Source of the DNA: JBDGYW01 sp964518955
GTDB lineage: Bacteria; Gemmatimonadota; Gemmatimonadetes; Gemmatimonadales; GWC2-71-9
Assembly (NCBI GenBank): GCA_964518955.1
Contig: CAZFHS010000004.1
Coordinates: forward strand, 62,001 to 126,000
DNA length: 64,000 bases
Reading direction: 5' to 3'
The first letter of the stretch is position 1, and each line of letters starts with the position of its first letter. Shown piece after piece: positions 8,139 to 17,015 of the stretch. The notes below the pieces were generated by a model. The model was not told the origin of the DNA and did no database searches. It saw nothing but the letters and a program-made list of their open reading frames with translations. The position numbers were made by a program, and so were the translations under genes.

Positions 8139-8885
8139 TCAACCCTCCTCCCCTCTAGGTTCATTCTCAGAAGGATGAGCGAGACCGCCGTCCTTGCGGA
8201 TTCTCCATAGGTGCACGGCAACCAGCACTATTAACACAACCGGGAGAACCGCCACGTGCAGAACGTAAAAACGCAGCAGTGCTTCCTGCCCTACCGTGTC
8301 TCCGCCAAGCAGCATCTGCCTGGTGGGCTCACCGAGCACTGGTGCGTATCCTGCGATCGCGGTCCCGACCGTGATGGCCCAGAACGCCAATTGATCCCAA
8401 GGCAGCAAGTAGCCTGTGAATGAGAGTCCGAACGTCAGCAATAGCAGCACCACGCCTATCTGCCAGTTGAACTCTCGGGGTGGCTTGTATGCGCCGGTGA
8501 AGAAGACTCTGGCCATGTGCAGAACCACGAACAAAACCATGGCTTCGGCCGACCATTTGTGGACGTTTCGGAGGACGTGACCGAAGTTCACAGACGACCT
8601 GAGGTCCAGCATCCGGTTGTATGCTTCAGCTTCGGATGGGACATAGTAGAACATCAGCAAGATGCCGGTGAACGCCAGAATCAAGAACAAGATCAACGAG
8701 ATCACACCCAGCCCGAACGTATAGGTGGCCTTTATCGAGTGCCGCCTCACCTTCACGGGGTGGATGTGAAGGAAGAGATTGTTGAAGACGGCGTACGACT
8801 GTCCCTCTGCGTCTCTGGGCATCTTGCCGTAGCGGAAGATGGACCGGTGGGCGATTCGCCCCAGTTCCTTCAACCAGTCGATCAT
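8139..8885 (-). CDS. Cytochrome b (b6-like N-terminal half)
   Basis: 248 residues, four main helices. Two His pairs ligate the two b haems: NVHKW...VLHMARVFF (13 residues between) and FYVLH...VHLWRIRKDGG (14 residues between). The 14-residue spacing in the second pair is the b6 pattern rather than the mitochondrial one. Motif LSFTGYLLPWDQ is present. It is the quinol-oxidising core of the bc-type complex in this operon. Confidence 0.95.
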   Translation of the reverse strand: MIDWLKELGRIAHRSIFRYGKMPRDAEGQSYAVFNNLFLHIHPVKVRRHSIKATYTFGLGVISLILFLILAFTGILLMFYYVPSEAEAYNRMLDLRSSVNFGHVLRNVHKWSAEAMVLFVVLHMARVFFTGAYKPPREFNWQIGVVLLLLTFGLSFTGYLLPWDQLAFWAITVGTAIAGYAPVLGEPTRQMLLGGDTVGQEALLRFYVLHVAVLPVVLIVLVAVHLWRIRKDGGLAHPSENEPRGEEG

Positions 8886-8948
8886 CGTCTCCCTCCGTCG
8901 CTACAAGAATTCCCGCGCATACAGTAGTCTCCCGCGAAAAGAATCCGC

Positions 8949-9425
8949 TCAAACATTCAGGTAAGTTCCCTGCGGAACCTGCTTGGTCTTGTCTATCTCG
9001 AGTTCGCCATTTGGAGCCACGGCGATCTGGTACCATTCGAGGGGTGCGGGCGCCGGTCCGCCGGTTACCACACCGTCGGCGTCGTATTGACTCCCGTGAC
9101 AGGGGCAGTCGAAGCCGCTTTCTGTGACTGTCACCGTACATCCGAGGTGCGTGCACACGACCGATATCGCGGCGATACCGTCCCTCTCACGTATCACTAC
9201 AACGCGCTCGTTCTCGAACGTCTCCCTGATGCCCACTCGATAGTCTTCCGGCCTTCCTACACGGAAGCTGGTGGGCGCGCCATAGCTCACCGACGGGCGC
9301 AGGAAGAGGAAGTTGCTGACCGCAGCGATAGAACCAGAGATTCCTACTCCGATCCACGCGAACATTCCAAGTACCGAGCGTCGGCCAACATCCTTGTCTG
9401 ATGGCTTTGATCCGTGATCCGGCAT
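8949..9425 (-). CDS. Rieske [2Fe-2S] iron-sulfur protein
   Basis: 158 residues with an N-terminal membrane anchor (about 18-40) followed by a Rieske domain with both cluster boxes, CTHLGC and CPCHGS, close to the C-terminus. It takes electrons from quinol at the cytochrome b Qo site. It follows ccoS by three bases and precedes the cytochrome b genes by about 60 bases. No twin-Arg motif is obvious; RRSVLGM near residue 16 may serve as a Tat-like signal. Confidence 0.95.
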   Translation of the reverse strand: MPDHGSKPSDKDVGRRSVLGMFAWIGVGISGSIAAVSNFLFLRPSVSYGAPTSFRVGRPEDYRVGIRETFENERVVVIRERDGIAAISVVCTHLGCTVTVTESGFDCPCHGSQYDADGVVTGGPAPAPLEWYQIAVAPNGELEIDKTKQVPQGTYLNV

Positions 9426-9428
9426 TAA

Positions 9429-9599
9429 TCAGCTCTCCATGTCTCCATCTATGTTCTCATCGTCGTCGCGCAGCATCTCGTATTTGGGTGCCTCGACGTC
9501 TTTGAACTGCCCCTGTTTCACCGCCCACATGAATACGGCTGCGAAGATCACTCCCATGATCAGGCTGAAGAAGATCAGGAAGTAGACCGATATCATCAT
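9429..9599 (-). CDS. ccoS: cbb3 oxidase assembly protein CcoS
   Basis: 56 residues. Begins MMISVYFLIFFSLIMG, one helix to about residue 25, then FMWAVKQGQFKDVEAP and an acidic tail. The FxWAVxxGQFxDxExP pattern after a single helix is the CcoS signature. The ATG overlaps the stop of the upstream oxidoreductase gene (ATGA), indicating translational coupling. CcoS is needed for cofactor insertion into cbb3 oxidase in other bacteria. It sits at the head of the bc genes, about 4.8 kb from ccoN but in the same operon. Confidence 0.88.
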   Translation of the reverse strand: MMISVYFLIFFSLIMGVIFAAVFMWAVKQGQFKDVEAPKYEMLRDDDENIDGDMES

Positions 9600-11509
9600 T
9601 GAGCGTCAGAGCCTCCAGCGCCCGTCCAGGTGAGACATTCCTCGTACCGGAAATGCTCCATTGTCACGGCCTCGGTTGGGCATCGCTTGGCACAGTAACC
9701 GCATCGAATGCAACGATCTTCGTCTTTGATCATCGCCGACCCCAGCCTCTTGATCGCATCGAAGCCTTCGGACTCGAGCAGCTGCTTCACATCCACGCCG
9801 TATCGATGTATGAGAGCCGCTTCGAGTTCGGGTTCGAGCACAATTTCAGAGAGTGGCACGAGGGCAAGACAATCTGTGGGGCATACATCAACGCATCCGT
9901 TGCAGAGGATGCAGAGGTCTCCGTGGAAGATCGTGTTGATGTGACACTTGAGGCAGCGATCGCCCTGCTCGCGAGCGACTCGTTCGGGGAAGGGTAGCTC
10001 GATGAGCTCCACAGAGGACGCACGTTTTGTGGCTTCCAATGCCGGCGGGTTCTGTCGGTCGCGCTGCAAATACCCGTCGGACATGCAGTGTCTGGGAGGG
10101 TTTTCGAATTGCCCGGTGACGTCATGCACCGGCGTTGCTTTTCGCAGGTATTTGTCAATCGAGAGGGCGGCGTCCTGTCCTGACCTGACAGCATCGATGA
10201 ACAGGCCGGCACCATCCGACACATCACCGCAGGCGAAGATGTCCGCCTCTCCGGTCTCCTTGGTGTCTGGATCGATCGCGATCGTTCCTCGAGGGGAGAC
10301 CTCAACTTGGCCCGCACCTTCCAAGAACCCGAAATCGCCTGACTGGCCGATGGAGAAAATGACAGTATCGGCTTCAATCACCTCACCAGGTTCATCATCG
10401 TACCGCGGACTAAACCGGCCATCGTCATCGAAGACGGACAACACCTTCCTCGTGGCCAAACCGGTCGCCGTCCCATTCTCCCCAACAACGCTCAACGGCC
10501 CGCGGGACGTGTGCAGTACTAGCCCTTCCTCCGTGCCTTCTTCGATCTCTATGTCGTCAGCCGGCATTTCCTCGCGAGATTCGAGGCACACTAGGTGCAC
10601 CTGCTTGCCGCCGACACGAAGTGCCATCCGCGCAGCATCGGTCGCTTCGTAGAAGTCTTTTGCGTCTGAACGCGTGTCTACCGGCCCGGGCCTCAGCGCA
10701 GTGCGAGCAACGTCGAATGCGACGTTGCCGCCGCCTATGACTACGACCTTCTCGCCAATGTCGACATCCTGACCCATGTTGACGAGCCGAAGGAACTCGA
10801 TACCGAACATCACTCCTTTTTGGTCCGCCCCTTCGATCGGCAATTTCCGACTATTTTGAAGGCCGGCCGCAATGAGTATTGCCTCGAATCCCTGCTCGCG
10901 AAGCTCGGGGATGGTGATGTCCTCGCCGATTGCCGTGTTCAGGCGCAATTCCACTCCGAGGCTGAGAATTGCGTCTATCTCGAGCTGTACGAGTTCACGA
11001 GACAGGCGGTAGACCGGCACGCCGGTGACCAGCATCCCGCCAGCGAACGAGTCTCGCTCGAACACCGTGACCCTGTAACCAAGCAGCGCCAGGTCGTGTG
11101 CCGCTGTCAGGCCTCCTACGCCTGCACCAATCACGGCGATCTTCGCCCCGGCACGAGGGTTGTCTGGATCACGCCGCGCCGATGAGAATTCGATTGTGGA
11201 TGCAGGATCGACTGCCTCAACCCCGTGCTTTTCGGTGACAAAACCTTTTAACGCTCTGATCGTGATGGCTTCGTCGATCTTGCCACGACGGCAAGCCGCC
11301 TCGCACGGTGCACCACACACCTTTCCACAGATGGAAGCGAAGGGATTTGGCCCGCGCGCGATTCGATATGCTTCCAAGTAATCGCCCCTGGCAATGGCCA
11401 GCACGTAACCACGCGAGTCGGTGTGTACTGGGCATCCCCACTGACATTCGATCTGCCGCTGCCAGTACTCTACGTCTGCGAGCTCCACACGGTATTTGGA
11501 GTTTGTCAT
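9596..11509 (-). CDS. GltD-like FAD/NAD(P) oxidoreductase with C-terminal 2x[4Fe-4S] ferredoxin domain
   Basis: 637 residues. The N-terminal GltD/DPYD-type Fe-S domain has Cys pattern CQWGCPVH ... CGKVCGAPCEAACRR. An FAD Rossmann motif (VIGAGVGGLTAAHDLALLGY) and an NAD(P) Rossmann motif (VVVIGGGNVAFDVARTALR) follow, then a C-terminal ferredoxin domain with CILCNGCVDVCP and CIRCGYCAKRCP. It can move electrons between NAD(P)H and a ferredoxin-like partner. Its partner in this operon is unknown. Start ATG 11509 lies just after the rrf2-like stop codon. GTG 11521 would overlap that gene. Confidence 0.88.
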   Translation of the reverse strand: MTNSKYRVELADVEYWQRQIECQWGCPVHTDSRGYVLAIARGDYLEAYRIARGPNPFASICGKVCGAPCEAACRRGKIDEAITIRALKGFVTEKHGVEAVDPASTIEFSSARRDPDNPRAGAKIAVIGAGVGGLTAAHDLALLGYRVTVFERDSFAGGMLVTGVPVYRLSRELVQLEIDAILSLGVELRLNTAIGEDITIPELREQGFEAILIAAGLQNSRKLPIEGADQKGVMFGIEFLRLVNMGQDVDIGEKVVVIGGGNVAFDVARTALRPGPVDTRSDAKDFYEATDAARMALRVGGKQVHLVCLESREEMPADDIEIEEGTEEGLVLHTSRGPLSVVGENGTATGLATRKVLSVFDDDGRFSPRYDDEPGEVIEADTVIFSIGQSGDFGFLEGAGQVEVSPRGTIAIDPDTKETGEADIFACGDVSDGAGLFIDAVRSGQDAALSIDKYLRKATPVHDVTGQFENPPRHCMSDGYLQRDRQNPPALEATKRASSVELIELPFPERVAREQGDRCLKCHINTIFHGDLCILCNGCVDVCPTDCLALVPLSEIVLEPELEAALIHRYGVDVKQLLESEGFDAIKRLGSAMIKDEDRCIRCGYCAKRCPTEAVTMEHFRYEECLTWTGAGGSDAQ

Positions 11510-11513
11510 ATGT

Positions 11514-11966
11514 CTATGCACCCTTCGTCTCGGGGTGGCCCAATCTCGTGAGGGCTACCTGGCGCCCATCCGCAAGCTGGTCGAACCGGACGCCTGCAAG
11601 GTGAGCTTCGAGCATTCTCGTGGCATCCGTCCAGGAACGTTGTACCGGGCAGGTGACGCTCAAAGGACAAGCTTTCGGATCGTCGACGCAGCGGTTGAGC
11701 ACAATGCCGCCCTCGAGTGCGGACACAACGTCTAGCATCGATATCTCGGCAGCCGGTTTCGCCAACCGGATACCGCCGCCCGCACCGCGTACCGTTTCGA
11801 CCAGACCTGCCTGGGCAAGCTCGCCTACTACACGTCGGGTATACGGCTTGGGCAGGAGACGCTTCGCCGCGATTTCGGCGATCGGCACCAGAGTCCCCTC
11901 CTCGAGGCAAGCGAGGTGGAGTACGACCCGAGCCGCATAATCTGTGTTGCGTCCGATTCCAAGCAT
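11514..11966 (-). CDS. Rrf2-family Fe-S transcriptional regulator
   Basis: 150 residues. A winged-helix DNA-binding domain occupies about 1-80 (RNTDYAARVVLHLACLEEG, GLVETVRGAGGGIRLA). A Cys cluster C-x6-C-x5-C (RCVDDPKACPLSVTC) then matches the Fe-S site of IscR/NsrR-type members, with spacing between the two. Family members sense NO, Fe-S status or redox. Being first gene of the bc/cbb3 operon, it probably controls that operon and itself. Its promoter is well formed (see 11988-12016). Confidence 0.92.
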   Translation of the reverse strand: MLGIGRNTDYAARVVLHLACLEEGTLVPIAEIAAKRLLPKPYTRRVVGELAQAGLVETVRGAGGGIRLAKPAAEISMLDVVSALEGGIVLNRCVDDPKACPLSVTCPVQRSWTDATRMLEAHLAGVRFDQLADGRQVALTRLGHPETKGA

Positions 11967-11987
11967 TGCAAAGGTTACCGTTTTGGT

Positions 11988-12016
11988 ATTATTACGCCAT
12001 GTACAGTGTTTGTCAA
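11988..12016 (-). promoter_or_regulatory. Sigma70-type promoter of the respiratory operon
   Basis: On the minus strand: a perfect TTGACA -35 box (12016-12011), a 17-base spacer and AATAAT as -10 (11993-11988, five of six consensus bases). The start codon of the Rrf2 gene lies 21 bases beyond the -10, giving a leader of about 14-15 bases. An Rrf2 protein bound here could block it, but no clear dyad is seen. Confidence 0.75.
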
Positions 12017-12191
12017 ATCGATATTTCGCATGATTTCATTCACCCATTCTGCCCTTGCGCCACCCCTACTGAGTTGCGGATTCCTGGCTTGGTGAACCGA
12101 CAACGGAACGGAGTGGAAAGGCACAACGGATGTAGATTGGCCTCGAGACGGTACCGGGCGAGTTGTGAGAAGAAAATCGCGAGTTGGCGTA

Positions 12192-12686
12192 CTACAGACT
12201 ATACATCCCGTCATCGTAGCTCGGCCCGCCCATTCCCCCACCATCACCCATCCCGAGATCGCCCAGGTCCTCCTCGATCTTGTCCGGATCCTCACCTGCT
12301 TCCAGGCGGCGTACTGCCTCCTCCATCTCGGGGTCGAGCCCCTCGCCGGTGATTTCACTCATCTTGCGCATGAGCGTGCCCATCTGCTTGGGATCGCTCT
12401 CGTCCATGCCCTCGATTTGGCTCATGAGCCGCATCATCTCACGTTCCTGGCCGGGTGTCAGATCGGGCATATCATCAGCGCCACCCGCACCTGCTGGGTC
12501 TTCACCTGAGCCTCCGCCTGTGCCTTTCCGAGTCGGCCCGGTGAAGGCGAACTTCGACATCACCCTTTCCATGGTCTTTGTGTTGCCACAGCGTGGGCAG
12601 TACGCCTTCTTGGCTTTCTTCACGTTTTTGACCATGAAGCTGAACACCACATTGCATTCCGGACACAAATACTCGTAAATCGGCAT
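12192..12686 (-). CDS. FmdB-family zinc-ribbon protein
   Basis: 164 residues. The first 45 residues are a FmdB/CxxC_CXXC_SSSS zinc ribbon (MPIYEYLCPECN ... YCPRCGN). The rest is an acidic, Gly/Met-rich helical tail (TPGQEREMMRLMSQIEGMD, then GDGGGMGG), longer than in typical FmdB-like proteins of 70-110 residues. Function in the family is unresolved; regulatory roles have been suggested. It is monocistronic, facing the same way as the nitroreductase gene but transcribed away from the Rrf2 operon promoter only after a 200-base gap. Confidence 0.85.
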   Translation of the reverse strand: MPIYEYLCPECNVVFSFMVKNVKKAKKAYCPRCGNTKTMERVMSKFAFTGPTRKGTGGGSGEDPAGAGGADDMPDLTPGQEREMMRLMSQIEGMDESDPKQMGTLMRKMSEITGEGLDPEMEEAVRRLEAGEDPDKIEEDLGDLGMGDGGGMGGPSYDDGMYSL

Positions 12687-12728
12687 CGCAGGGCTCTCGG
12701 TTACTGGAACAGGCGTGCTAGCGACATA

Positions 12729-13400
12729 TCATCGCGGTGTCATAATGAGCTCGTCAAGGTCTTTCTTAGGAGGTGATTCCGGCCAGGACTCGGGAACACC
12801 GATGGGTGTAATGCAAACACGAGTATAGCGGTCAGGAATGCTCAACACCTCGCTCGTGACTTCGTCGGGTATCGAATCGGTAATGAACACAGTCCCGTAT
12901 CCGAGGGCGCGCGCCGCGAGCATGAGGTAGCCGGCCGCGAGCGGGCCATCCCAATGGTTGTAGGTCGGGTACTGTGACTCGTTATCGGTCAGTACCACTA
13001 TGTAGACGGGGGCTGAGAAATAGTCATCGTACGATTGCCTGACAGCTGTCCTGCGTTCTTCCGAGACCTCTCCGAACCGCTCCGTTAGCGCCGTGAAAGT
13101 CCGCTCGACGCAAGTGTCTCTCAGTCGATCCAGCACGCTCCTGTCGCTCACGACAAGGAACTGCCATGGCTGTTGATTGCCGGACGTTGGAGCAAGCCGC
13201 GCGGCATCGAGTATCTGACGAACGTGTTCCTCCGGCACAGGATCTGGCCTGAATTTCCGCACAGAGCGCCGCTCCCTCAGCACTTCAAAGAACTCTGAGC
13301 CTTGAGCGCGTGCCGCCGCGGGCAATCCACCCAGAGCCATCGCGCCGCCAACAGTGGTGGTCACCTTCACGAACTGCCTTCTGTCTTGACTGTTTTGCAT
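12729..13400 (-). CDS. Tat-exported nitroreductase-family flavoprotein
   Basis: 223 residues. Signal peptide with a twin-Arg-like motif (DRRQFVK) and hydrophobic stretch (VGGAMALGGLPAAARA), then a nitroreductase domain. FMN-contact motifs: RRSVRKFRPDPVP near residue 43, PTSGNQQPW, and LGYGTVFI near the C-terminus. The family reduces nitro compounds, quinones or flavins with NAD(P)H; export of such an enzyme as a cofactor-loaded protein fits Tat. GGGGGA lies 5 bases before the ATG, a strong ribosome-binding site. Confidence 0.88.
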   Translation of the reverse strand: MQNSQDRRQFVKVTTTVGGAMALGGLPAAARAQGSEFFEVLRERRSVRKFRPDPVPEEHVRQILDAARLAPTSGNQQPWQFLVVSDRSVLDRLRDTCVERTFTALTERFGEVSEERRTAVRQSYDDYFSAPVYIVVLTDNESQYPTYNHWDGPLAAGYLMLAARALGYGTVFITDSIPDEVTSEVLSIPDRYTRVCITPIGVPESWPESPPKKDLDELIMTPR

Positions 13401-13545
13401 AACGATCCCCCTATTGTCCCTCAGCTAAGTTAGCAGCAACCCCAGCCAACGTACGACTGATTAGTTTCGCTGGACACCTACCAAGACAATGGTGATACTT
13501 GAAACCAATGCTGTCCGTTCCAAACCATCCAAGCCAGAGGATTCC

Positions 13546-14562
13546 ATGAGAATTCTGGTTACAGGCGGTGCCGGGTACATAGGAAGCCATACGGTGGTCG
13601 AGTTGTTGAACTCAGGCTACGATGTCGTTGTGGTCGACAACCTCGACAACAGCTGTGAAGAATCACTGCGGCGGGTCGAGAAGATCTGCGGGCGCGGCGT
13701 CGAGTTCCACGAGGTCGACATCCTTCATCGCGGCGCTCTCTCGGCAGTGTTCGCAAGCGGACCGGTGGATGCTGTGATCCACTTCGCGGCCCTGAAAGCG
13801 GTCGGTGAATCGGTTGAACAGCCTCTCCGGTACTATCACAACAACATCACAGGCACCCTAATGCTCTGCGAAGTGATGATGGAACACGGCGTCAAGAACA
13901 TAGTGTTCAGTTCGTCGGCAACGGTTTATGGAGACCCCCACGAAGTACCGATCACAGAGGACTTTCCCCTGCACGCGACCAATCCGTATGGGCACACAAA
14001 ACTCATGATGGAGCAGGTCCTCACCGACGTTCAATTTGCCAACAGCGACTGGAATGTCGCCCTGTTGAGGTACTTCAATCCGGTGGGAGCGCACGAAAGC
14101 GGAGACATCGGCGAAGATCCAAATGGGATCCCCAACAACCTGCTGCCGTACATCGCCCAGGTGGCCGTGGGAAGGTTGGATAAGCTCTCAGTTTTCGGGG
14201 GTGATTATCCGACACATGATGGTACTGGGGTACGTGACTACATTCACGTTGTCGATTTGGCAGTCGGGCATCTTCGAGCCCTGGACAAACTGGCGGAGAA
14301 CCCGGGTAGAGTCGTCTACAACCTAGGAACCGGCTCCGGCAACAGCGTGCTGGAAATGGTCGGTGCATTCGAGCGGGCAAGCGGCAAGAAGATTCCCTAC
14401 GAAATAGTGGGCCGCCGCCCCGGAGATATCGCAGAGTGCTACGCCGATCCGTCGTTGGCGCAGGACGCTCTCGGTTGGCGTACGATTAGGGGCATCGATG
14501 AGATGTGCGCCGACACTTGGCGATGGCAGTCGAAGAATCCCGACGGCTACGGCGACAGGTAA
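13546..14562 (+). CDS. galE: UDP-glucose 4-epimerase
   Basis: 338 residues. Interconverts UDP-glucose and UDP-galactose, and in some members the N-acetyl forms, supplying sugars for surface polysaccharide. NAD-binding GGAGYIGSH near the N-terminus, catalytic Ser in FSSSATVYG, and YGHTK carrying the Tyr-x3-Lys pair; GTGVRDYIHV and VYNLGTG are typical GalE motifs. Start ATG 13546 (MRILVTGG), preceded by AGAGG, is preferred to an ATG 57 bases upstream. It may feed the exopolysaccharide operon at 32-41 kb (inference). Confidence 0.95.
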   Translation: MRILVTGGAGYIGSHTVVELLNSGYDVVVVDNLDNSCEESLRRVEKICGRGVEFHEVDILHRGALSAVFASGPVDAVIHFAALKAVGESVEQPLRYYHNNITGTLMLCEVMMEHGVKNIVFSSSATVYGDPHEVPITEDFPLHATNPYGHTKLMMEQVLTDVQFANSDWNVALLRYFNPVGAHESGDIGEDPNGIPNNLLPYIAQVAVGRLDKLSVFGGDYPTHDGTGVRDYIHVVDLAVGHLRALDKLAENPGRVVYNLGTGSGNSVLEMVGAFERASGKKIPYEIVGRRPGDIAECYADPSLAQDALGWRTIRGIDEMCADTWRWQSKNPDGYGDR

Positions 14563-14590
14563 AAACAAGAGAAACGAAACAAGGCTATAA

Positions 14591-15715
14591 ATGTCAGTAA
14601 CACTCGCAACAACGCCGAGGGCTCTCACCGACGGTTCGCGGCTCATAACCGAGTCGTGCGTCAGGGCAGGAGCCGACGTATTCATCGGCTATCCGATTAC
14701 ACCCGCCAATCTGCTTTACCTCTACGCGACGCAACGATATCCCCGGATGCTCGCCGCGCCCGATGAGATCACCACGCTGCAGTGGATGTGTGGTTTCTCC
14801 GCCACCGGCCATGTTCCCGTCACAGCGACGTCGTTCCCGGGCTACGCTCTGATGATTGAGTCGATCAACATGGCATACATGATGGAATTGCCGATGGTGA
14901 TCATCCTCGCCCAGAGGCTCGGGCCGGCGACAGGATCGGCTACAACCGGCGCTCAAGGCGACCTGACTTTGCTGCAGGGGACTCTCTCCGGAGGCTACTC
15001 ACTACCTACGCTGTGTATCAGCAATCTCGACGATTGCTGGAATCTGTCCGCCGAAGCGGTGAAACTCGCGGTGAGATTGCGCACTCCGGTCGTTCTGCTC
15101 ACGTCCAAAGAGATGGTCATGACGCGAATCAGTTACGACTGGTCCGGCCTTCCGGACATCGAACCGGAAGAGCGGAAATACTTCGAGGGCGACACTCCAT
15201 ACCGGCCGTACTCGCCAAGGGAAGATCTAATCAGCGACTTCCTACCTGTCGGGCAGAACAAACACCAAGTGAGGCTCACGGCGTCGACTCACGACCAGAG
15301 CGGCATAATTCAAAACATGCTGCCCGAGGCAATCGAGAACACGAAGCGGCTGCAGGCAAAGTTCAATCTGCACCTTCCGGACTTCACATACTACGATCTC
15401 GACGAACAAGAGGGAGCCAGGAGACTGGTCGTCTCGTATGGAATCACGGCTCAGGCTTCCCGCGAAGCGGTCGGGCTCCTGAGGAATAGCGGAGAAAAGG
15501 TCTCTCTTTTGGTCACCAAGACATTGCTGCCGACCCCTTACAAATACGTCGAAGTCTGTGATAGATACGGCAAGGTCGTCGTGGCAGAGGAGAACCTGAA
15601 CGGCCGGCTCAGAACTCTGCTGTACGGTACGCGTGGCAGAAAGGGTCTGACCGGGGTCAACGGCATCGCGAAGATGATCAGCCCGCTGGAGATCGTCGAG
15701 GAGGTGCTCCGATGA
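14591..15715 (+). CDS. 2-oxoacid:ferredoxin oxidoreductase alpha subunit
   Basis: 374 residues. Pyrimidine-binding domain near the N-terminus (IGYPITPANLLY, APDEITTLQW, TSFPGYALM), the transketolase-C-like domain II near residues 225-370 (RRLVVSYGITAQASREAV, VVVAEENLNG). It oxidises a 2-oxoacid, probably 2-oxoglutarate or a related acid, to acyl-CoA with ferredoxin reduction; the substrate cannot be decided. No gamma domain is fused here. Its stop overlaps the ATG of the next gene by four bases. Confidence 0.9.
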   Translation: MSVTLATTPRALTDGSRLITESCVRAGADVFIGYPITPANLLYLYATQRYPRMLAAPDEITTLQWMCGFSATGHVPVTATSFPGYALMIESINMAYMMELPMVIILAQRLGPATGSATTGAQGDLTLLQGTLSGGYSLPTLCISNLDDCWNLSAEAVKLAVRLRTPVVLLTSKEMVMTRISYDWSGLPDIEPEERKYFEGDTPYRPYSPREDLISDFLPVGQNKHQVRLTASTHDQSGIIQNMLPEAIENTKRLQAKFNLHLPDFTYYDLDEQEGARRLVVSYGITAQASREAVGLLRNSGEKVSLLVTKTLLPTPYKYVEVCDRYGKVVVAEENLNGRLRTLLYGTRGRKGLTGVNGIAKMISPLEIVEEVLR

Positions 15716-16980
15716 CCGGGCTGCCGATCTTGAAAGACACTCCCCTTCCATTCTGCAAGGGCTGCGGGCACACGCACGTCGCCAAGAATACGGAAAAGGC
15801 ACTTCACCGGCTGGGCCTCGACCCATTGGATGTGGTTTTAGTGACCGACATCGGGTGTCATGGCATCGTCGACAAGAGCTTCCTGACACATACGGTGCAC
15901 GGGCTCCACGGACGTGCTGTCGCACTCGCGGGCGGAATTTCAGCTGGACTAGAAAACCCGGCGAAAAAAGTCGTCGTGTTCATCGGCGACGGCGGCGCGA
16001 CAATCGGCATGCAGCACCTGGTCGGAGCGGCGCACCGCGACATCGACATCACGGTTGTGGTGCACAACAACATGCTATACGGCATGACCGGCGGACAGCC
16101 GTCCGACTTCACGCCATGCGGCTTCAAAACTCCAACGGTGCCGGACGGGGCCAGCCGGCCAGGTTACGACATCTGCAAGCAGATTGCCGCTGCCGGTGCC
16201 TCGAGGGTGGAGAGAGTCATCGGCGTGGGCGACTTCTCCGCGGAGATAGCTGAAGCAATCTCGACGCCAGGGTTTTCTCTCGTGGAAGTCATGGAGATCT
16301 GCCCGAGCCACGGGGTGAAATCAAATCCGGGAATGAAGCTGAAGAAGATCGTCGAAGAGTCGGGACAAGAGGTGAAAGTGTTCGTCACCGGCGGGGCGGA
16401 GCCCCCAGCACCCTCAGGTCTCGATGAGCCCCACAGCCTCCTGCAGGATTCTCTCGAGTTGTTGCCTGTGTACCCAAACTCCCTCGCGCGGCGCATAGGT
16501 ATCATGGTTGCAGGCTCGGCCGGAGGAGGGGTTCAATCGGCAGCGGAAAGGTTTGCCAAAGCTGCGATAATTTCGGGCCTGGATGTGACGCTTCGGGGGG
16601 CCTATCCGGTCACAGTGGGCGTGGGTTTTTCTGCCGCACAAATCAACGTTTCACCAGATCCGATACTCTTCACTGGGTCGTCATCTCCGGACGTTCTGAT
16701 CGTGACATCGAAGGACGGCGCCAACTATGCCCGGCCGTTTGCAGCCAAGATGACTAGAGGACTGTTGGTGGTGGATGAAAGCCTCGAGGAGATCTCGACA
16801 AGCGCTGAGATTGTCCGCGTTCCAATGAGTGCCAAAGTTGGAACTCGTGAATCTGCTGTGTTTGGTCTGCTGTGGTACCTCGACCGAGAGAGGATCTTCC
16901 CGATCGAGGCGATGATGGATGTGCTCACGACTGCCGGCATGACACGCAGGGCTAAGATCGAGAAGCTGCTGCAGTTCTGA
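15712..16980 (+). CDS. 2-oxoacid:ferredoxin oxidoreductase beta-gamma fusion
   Basis: 422 residues. The beta subunit spans about 1-235: Cys motif PFCKGCGH, TDIGCHG, and the thiamine-diphosphate site GDGGATIGMQHL with HNNMLYGMTGGQ. A gamma domain follows (about 258-420): RIGIMVAGSAGGGVQSAAERF, GAYPVTVGVGFSAAQI. In most relatives gamma is separate or fused to alpha; fusion to the C-terminus of beta is less usual. No delta (8Fe ferredoxin) gene is nearby, so the enzyme probably uses a free ferredoxin. Confidence 0.9.
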   Translation: MTGLPILKDTPLPFCKGCGHTHVAKNTEKALHRLGLDPLDVVLVTDIGCHGIVDKSFLTHTVHGLHGRAVALAGGISAGLENPAKKVVVFIGDGGATIGMQHLVGAAHRDIDITVVVHNNMLYGMTGGQPSDFTPCGFKTPTVPDGASRPGYDICKQIAAAGASRVERVIGVGDFSAEIAEAISTPGFSLVEVMEICPSHGVKSNPGMKLKKIVEESGQEVKVFVTGGAEPPAPSGLDEPHSLLQDSLELLPVYPNSLARRIGIMVAGSAGGGVQSAAERFAKAAIISGLDVTLRGAYPVTVGVGFSAAQINVSPDPILFTGSSSPDVLIVTSKDGANYARPFAAKMTRGLLVVDESLEEISTSAEIVRVPMSAKVGTRESAVFGLLWYLDRERIFPIEAMMDVLTTAGMTRRAKIEKLLQF

Positions 16981-17015
16981 CGCGGCGCTCTATCCTCGGT
17001 TCGGTAAGGTCGTAT

